This document shows, piece by piece, positions 7,837-9,478 of a DNA stretch of 9,478 nt. The position numbers and the translations under genes were made by a program. Location of the stretch: the NCBI GenBank assembly GCA_031257715.1, contig JAIROE010000299.1, forward strand, positions 1 through 9,478, given 5' to 3'. Numbering within the stretch: the stretch's first letter is position 1; every line of letters starts with the position of its first letter. The notes beneath the pieces were generated by a model. The model ran no database searches, was not told where the DNA came from, and saw nothing but the letters and a program-made list of their open reading frames with translations. The DNA comes from Treponema sp. GTDB lineage: Bacteria; Spirochaetota; Spirochaetia; Treponematales; Breznakiellaceae.

Positions 7837-8147
7837 GGATCTTCTTCTTTGATGATGTTGAGTATGTTTGACAAACGCATGACCTTGCGCACCGTTCCCG
7901 CGATTCCCCGGAATTTCAGATCGATGTTTTTTGATTTTGAATGCTGGACGATCCTGATTACCGCCCATATCCCGGAGCTGTCAAGATACCTCACGCCGGA
8001 AAAATCCACACAAACGGCGCTGCATGGGCCGTTCATTTTTTCCGTTATGTCCGAAAAAAGATGCTGGGCGTTGTACAGATCGCAGTCGCCCGACACTTTT
8101 GCCGTAAAGAAGTTGCCGTTCCCGTCATCCAAAAATTGTATATTCAT
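7833..8147 (-). CDS. STAS-domain anti-sigma factor antagonist (RsbV/SpoIIAA-like)
   Basis: Single STAS domain of 104 residues, the normal size for this family. The conserved phosphorylation motif is DSSG at 56-59 within YLDSSGIWAV; by comparison with SpoIIAA and RsbV, S57 is the predicted phosphoserine. VDFSGVRYLDSSG gives the expected strand and helix start, and the N-terminal part contains the typical SGDCDLYNA pattern (19-27). In partner-switching systems the unphosphorylated form binds the cognate ATPase and frees its client, while phosphorylation by the ATPase breaks that interaction. It is the first gene of the - strand operon, overlaps the ATPase gene by 4 bases and has a GGGAAG ribosome site about 8 bases before its ATG. 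The phosphatase that should reverse the modification is divergently encoded next door. Confidence 0.92.
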   Translation of the reverse strand: MNIQFLDDGNGNFFTAKVSGDCDLYNAQHLFSDITEKMNGPCSAVCVDFSGVRYLDSSGIWAVIRIVQHSKSKNIDLKFRGIAGTVRKVMRLSNILNIIKEEDP

Positions 8148-8267
8148 ATTTATGCTTCCCGTATCATAATACCGGCGTGCATTAAGCGTGCGGTTATAAA
8201 ATGATTAAAAATCCGTTATGCATTGATATTTAACGAAATTTTAACCCGGGATTGTTACTGTTCGATC
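8148..8267. promoter_or_regulatory. Divergent intergenic region, presumed promoters of both switch units
   Basis: About 120 bases separate the divergently read STAS and phosphatase genes, so promoters for both units should lie here. The centre (8192-8245) is clearly AT-richer than the surrounding genes. I could not find a convincing -35/-10 pair on either strand with 16-18 base spacing, nor a sigma-54 or sigma-28 type match. A perfect direct repeat GCGTGC (8175-8180 and 8186-8191) occurs here. Confidence 0.5.
8175..8191. repeat. Short direct repeat GCGTGC x2, 11-base period
   Basis: GCGTGC occurs at 8175-8180 and 8186-8191, separated by ATTAA. The start-to-start distance of 11 bases is about one helical turn, so both copies face the same side of the DNA, as in tandem operator half-sites. 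It lies 28-44 bases upstream of the STAS start codon. A chance match is possible with so short a unit. Confidence 0.3.
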
Positions 8268-9452
8268 ATGCAAACGGATACCATGAACGCGGAAGCGCGG
8301 GATGAAAGCCGCGTACGGTCATATCCCAATTCCATACAGAAACTGGCGCGGTATTTCAAAACGGTTCCATCGGACGGGACGATAGCGGAACTGGCGGATC
8401 TTCTTGACAGAGATCGCCGTATTTTTGCCGTATGTGTGGTTGACGGCCTTTCCCGGCCCATGGGGATCATAAGGCGCGACAAGCTTTTCCTGCTTCTGGG
8501 GAAGCGTTTCGGCTGGGATCTTATGGCAAAACGCATGGTTCTGGAAATAACCGAAGATGCCCCCGTGTTTTCAGGCGATACGAATATTTTTACCGTCTCA
8601 CAGTTTTTGAGCGCTGCCGCGAGGGAGGGTGCGCCTGAAATGGGCAACAGTTTTATGATCCTCACAGGTCCTGACGGGGTGTTTACCGGCATGCTGTCTT
8701 TTCAGGATCTGTCCAATTATTTTGTCGACATGACCAACGGGGACATCGCGATGGCAAGCCTCCTTCAGGAACGTTTTCTCGCGAGCGTTGACGAAGTTTC
8801 CGGTACGGGAGTCGCGGTGAACGCGTGGTCGCTTCCGGCAAAGGGCGTGGGCGGTGATTTTTATTTTATAAAAGATCTGGGCGGAGGCCGTTTCTTTGCC
8901 GCCCTCTGCGATGTTTCCGGAAAAGGCATCGCCGCGTCTCTGGTGGTATCCATGGCATGGGGTTTCTTGAGGGCCTATACCATAAAAGAAGGACTTGCCG
9001 ATTTGATAGAAAATTTAAATTCGTCAATAGTCAGTACCTTTCACATGGAAAAATATCTTACCGGTTTCTTTATGATCTGCGATTCCGGCAGAAAGAAACT
9101 GCAATTTGCCGATATGGGCCATTCCCACAGCGTGCTGTTGAGGGGTGAAACATTTCATGATCTGGAAAAGGCAAAAGTGAACCTCCCCATAGGGATTGAT
9201 CCGAAAATAAAGCCCGCGGTTTTCCGTCTCGGAATAAAACCCGGCGACGCCCTCCTTGTATACACCGACGGAATCACGGAACAGGACAACCCCGGTGGCG
9301 AAGAATTCGGCGATGAACGTCTGCGGCAGCTTGCCTCCCAAAGCCGGGCCGAAGGAAAAAACCTTGACGAGATCCTCGTTCCCGTCCTCACGGATTTCAG
9401 AAAGAACACTCCCCAAAGGGACGACATGACATGCCTCTTTTTCCGTTTTTGA
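8268..9452 (+). CDS. CBS-pair PP2C/SpoIIE-type serine phosphatase (RsbU-like)
   Basis: Soluble phosphatase expected to dephosphorylate the STAS antagonist and so set the partner switch. From ATG 8268 it is 394 residues with no membrane segment. The N-terminal part (about 20-165) fits a CBS pair: the first repeat includes VCVVDGLSRPMGIIRRDKLF and the second ILTGPDGVFTGMLSFQDL, joined by a linker (FGWDLMAKRMV) of a kind often seen in signalling CBS pairs. The C-terminal PP2C domain has its metal-binding acids: GGDF (D197), DVSGKG (D215), YTDGITE (D334) and RDDMT (D385/D386). The start is uncertain: no strong ribosome site is seen before ATG 8268, and ATG 8283 and TTG 8223 are alternatives that do not affect the domains. 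The gene is transcribed away from the STAS-ATPase operon. Confidence 0.9.
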   Translation: MQTDTMNAEARDESRVRSYPNSIQKLARYFKTVPSDGTIAELADLLDRDRRIFAVCVVDGLSRPMGIIRRDKLFLLLGKRFGWDLMAKRMVLEITEDAPVFSGDTNIFTVSQFLSAAAREGAPEMGNSFMILTGPDGVFTGMLSFQDLSNYFVDMTNGDIAMASLLQERFLASVDEVSGTGVAVNAWSLPAKGVGGDFYFIKDLGGGRFFAALCDVSGKGIAASLVVSMAWGFLRAYTIKEGLADLIENLNSSIVSTFHMEKYLTGFFMICDSGRKKLQFADMGHSHSVLLRGETFHDLEKAKVNLPIGIDPKIKPAVFRLGIKPGDALLVYTDGITEQDNPGGEEFGDERLRQLASQSRAEGKNLDEILVPVLTDFRKNTPQRDDMTCLFFRF

Positions 9453-9478
9453 CGGGAACTTTTACCACGCCGTTTTCC

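Noticed and set aside
7837..7968. N-terminal extension of the RsbW-like ATPase (221-residue version)
   Set aside because: The extra 44 residues are basic, low-complexity out-of-frame reading of the STAS gene. The ATGA overlap at 7833-7836 gives a better start.
8223..8267. TTG start adding 15 residues to the CBS-PP2C phosphatase
   Set aside because: There is no ribosome site before it and the extension (including CYC) lies in the AT-rich presumed promoter region. It cannot be fully excluded because the ATG at 8268 also lacks a strong site.
8148..8267. Sigma-70, sigma-54 or sigma-28 type promoter in the divergent region
   Set aside because: TATAAA-, TATGAT- and TTGATA-like hexamers occur, but none has a matching partner at accepted spacing on either strand, so no specific promoter is called.

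Overview
The window holds two gene blocks that face each other. It looks like a spirochaete chromosome, probably a Treponema-like member of moderately high GC. This rests on the style of the signalling proteins (a CBS-pair PP2C phosphatase, a STAS protein and a divergent RsbW-like ATPase) and on general codon usage. No rRNA or other marker gene is present, so the taxonomic call is an inference of modest confidence.

Left block, positions 1-6008, + strand: a compact phosphate operon in the order pstC (5' end cut by the window edge), pstA, pstB, phoU, a phoB-type response regulator and a phoR-type sensor kinase. Adjacent genes overlap by 4 bases (pstC/pstA and pstA/pstB), are 2 bases apart (pstB/phoU) or overlap by 8 bases (phoU/phoB). 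Only a 46-base gap separates phoB from phoR. The high-affinity phosphate importer, its signalling adaptor PhoU and the two-component system that reads phosphate status therefore appear to be one transcript. The phosphate-binding protein gene (pstS) and the operon promoter would lie left of the window. A GC-rich hairpin followed by TTTT (6025-6044) probably ends this transcript.

Right block, positions 6051-9452: a partner-switching module built from two divergent units. On the - strand, a STAS-domain antagonist (7833-8147), an RsbW-like ATPase (7303-7836, 4-base overlap) and a 406-residue protein I do not recognise (6051-7271) form an operon. On the + strand, starting near 8268, lies a soluble phosphatase with an N-terminal CBS pair and a C-terminal PP2C/SpoIIE domain. 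The expected circuit is that the ATPase phosphorylates the STAS serine, the phosphatase removes the phosphate in response to a CBS ligand, and the free STAS protein sequesters the ATPase. No sigma factor is present. The 406-residue protein occupies the place of an output or effector and is the least explained gene here.

The main points for a second look are this orphan protein and its link to the partner switch, an extra extracytoplasmic domain of about 105 residues in PstC, and the altered G2 box of the ATPase. I see no mobile element, CRISPR array, tRNA or rRNA. The longest stretch without a gene is the divergent intergenic region of about 120 bases at 8148-8267.
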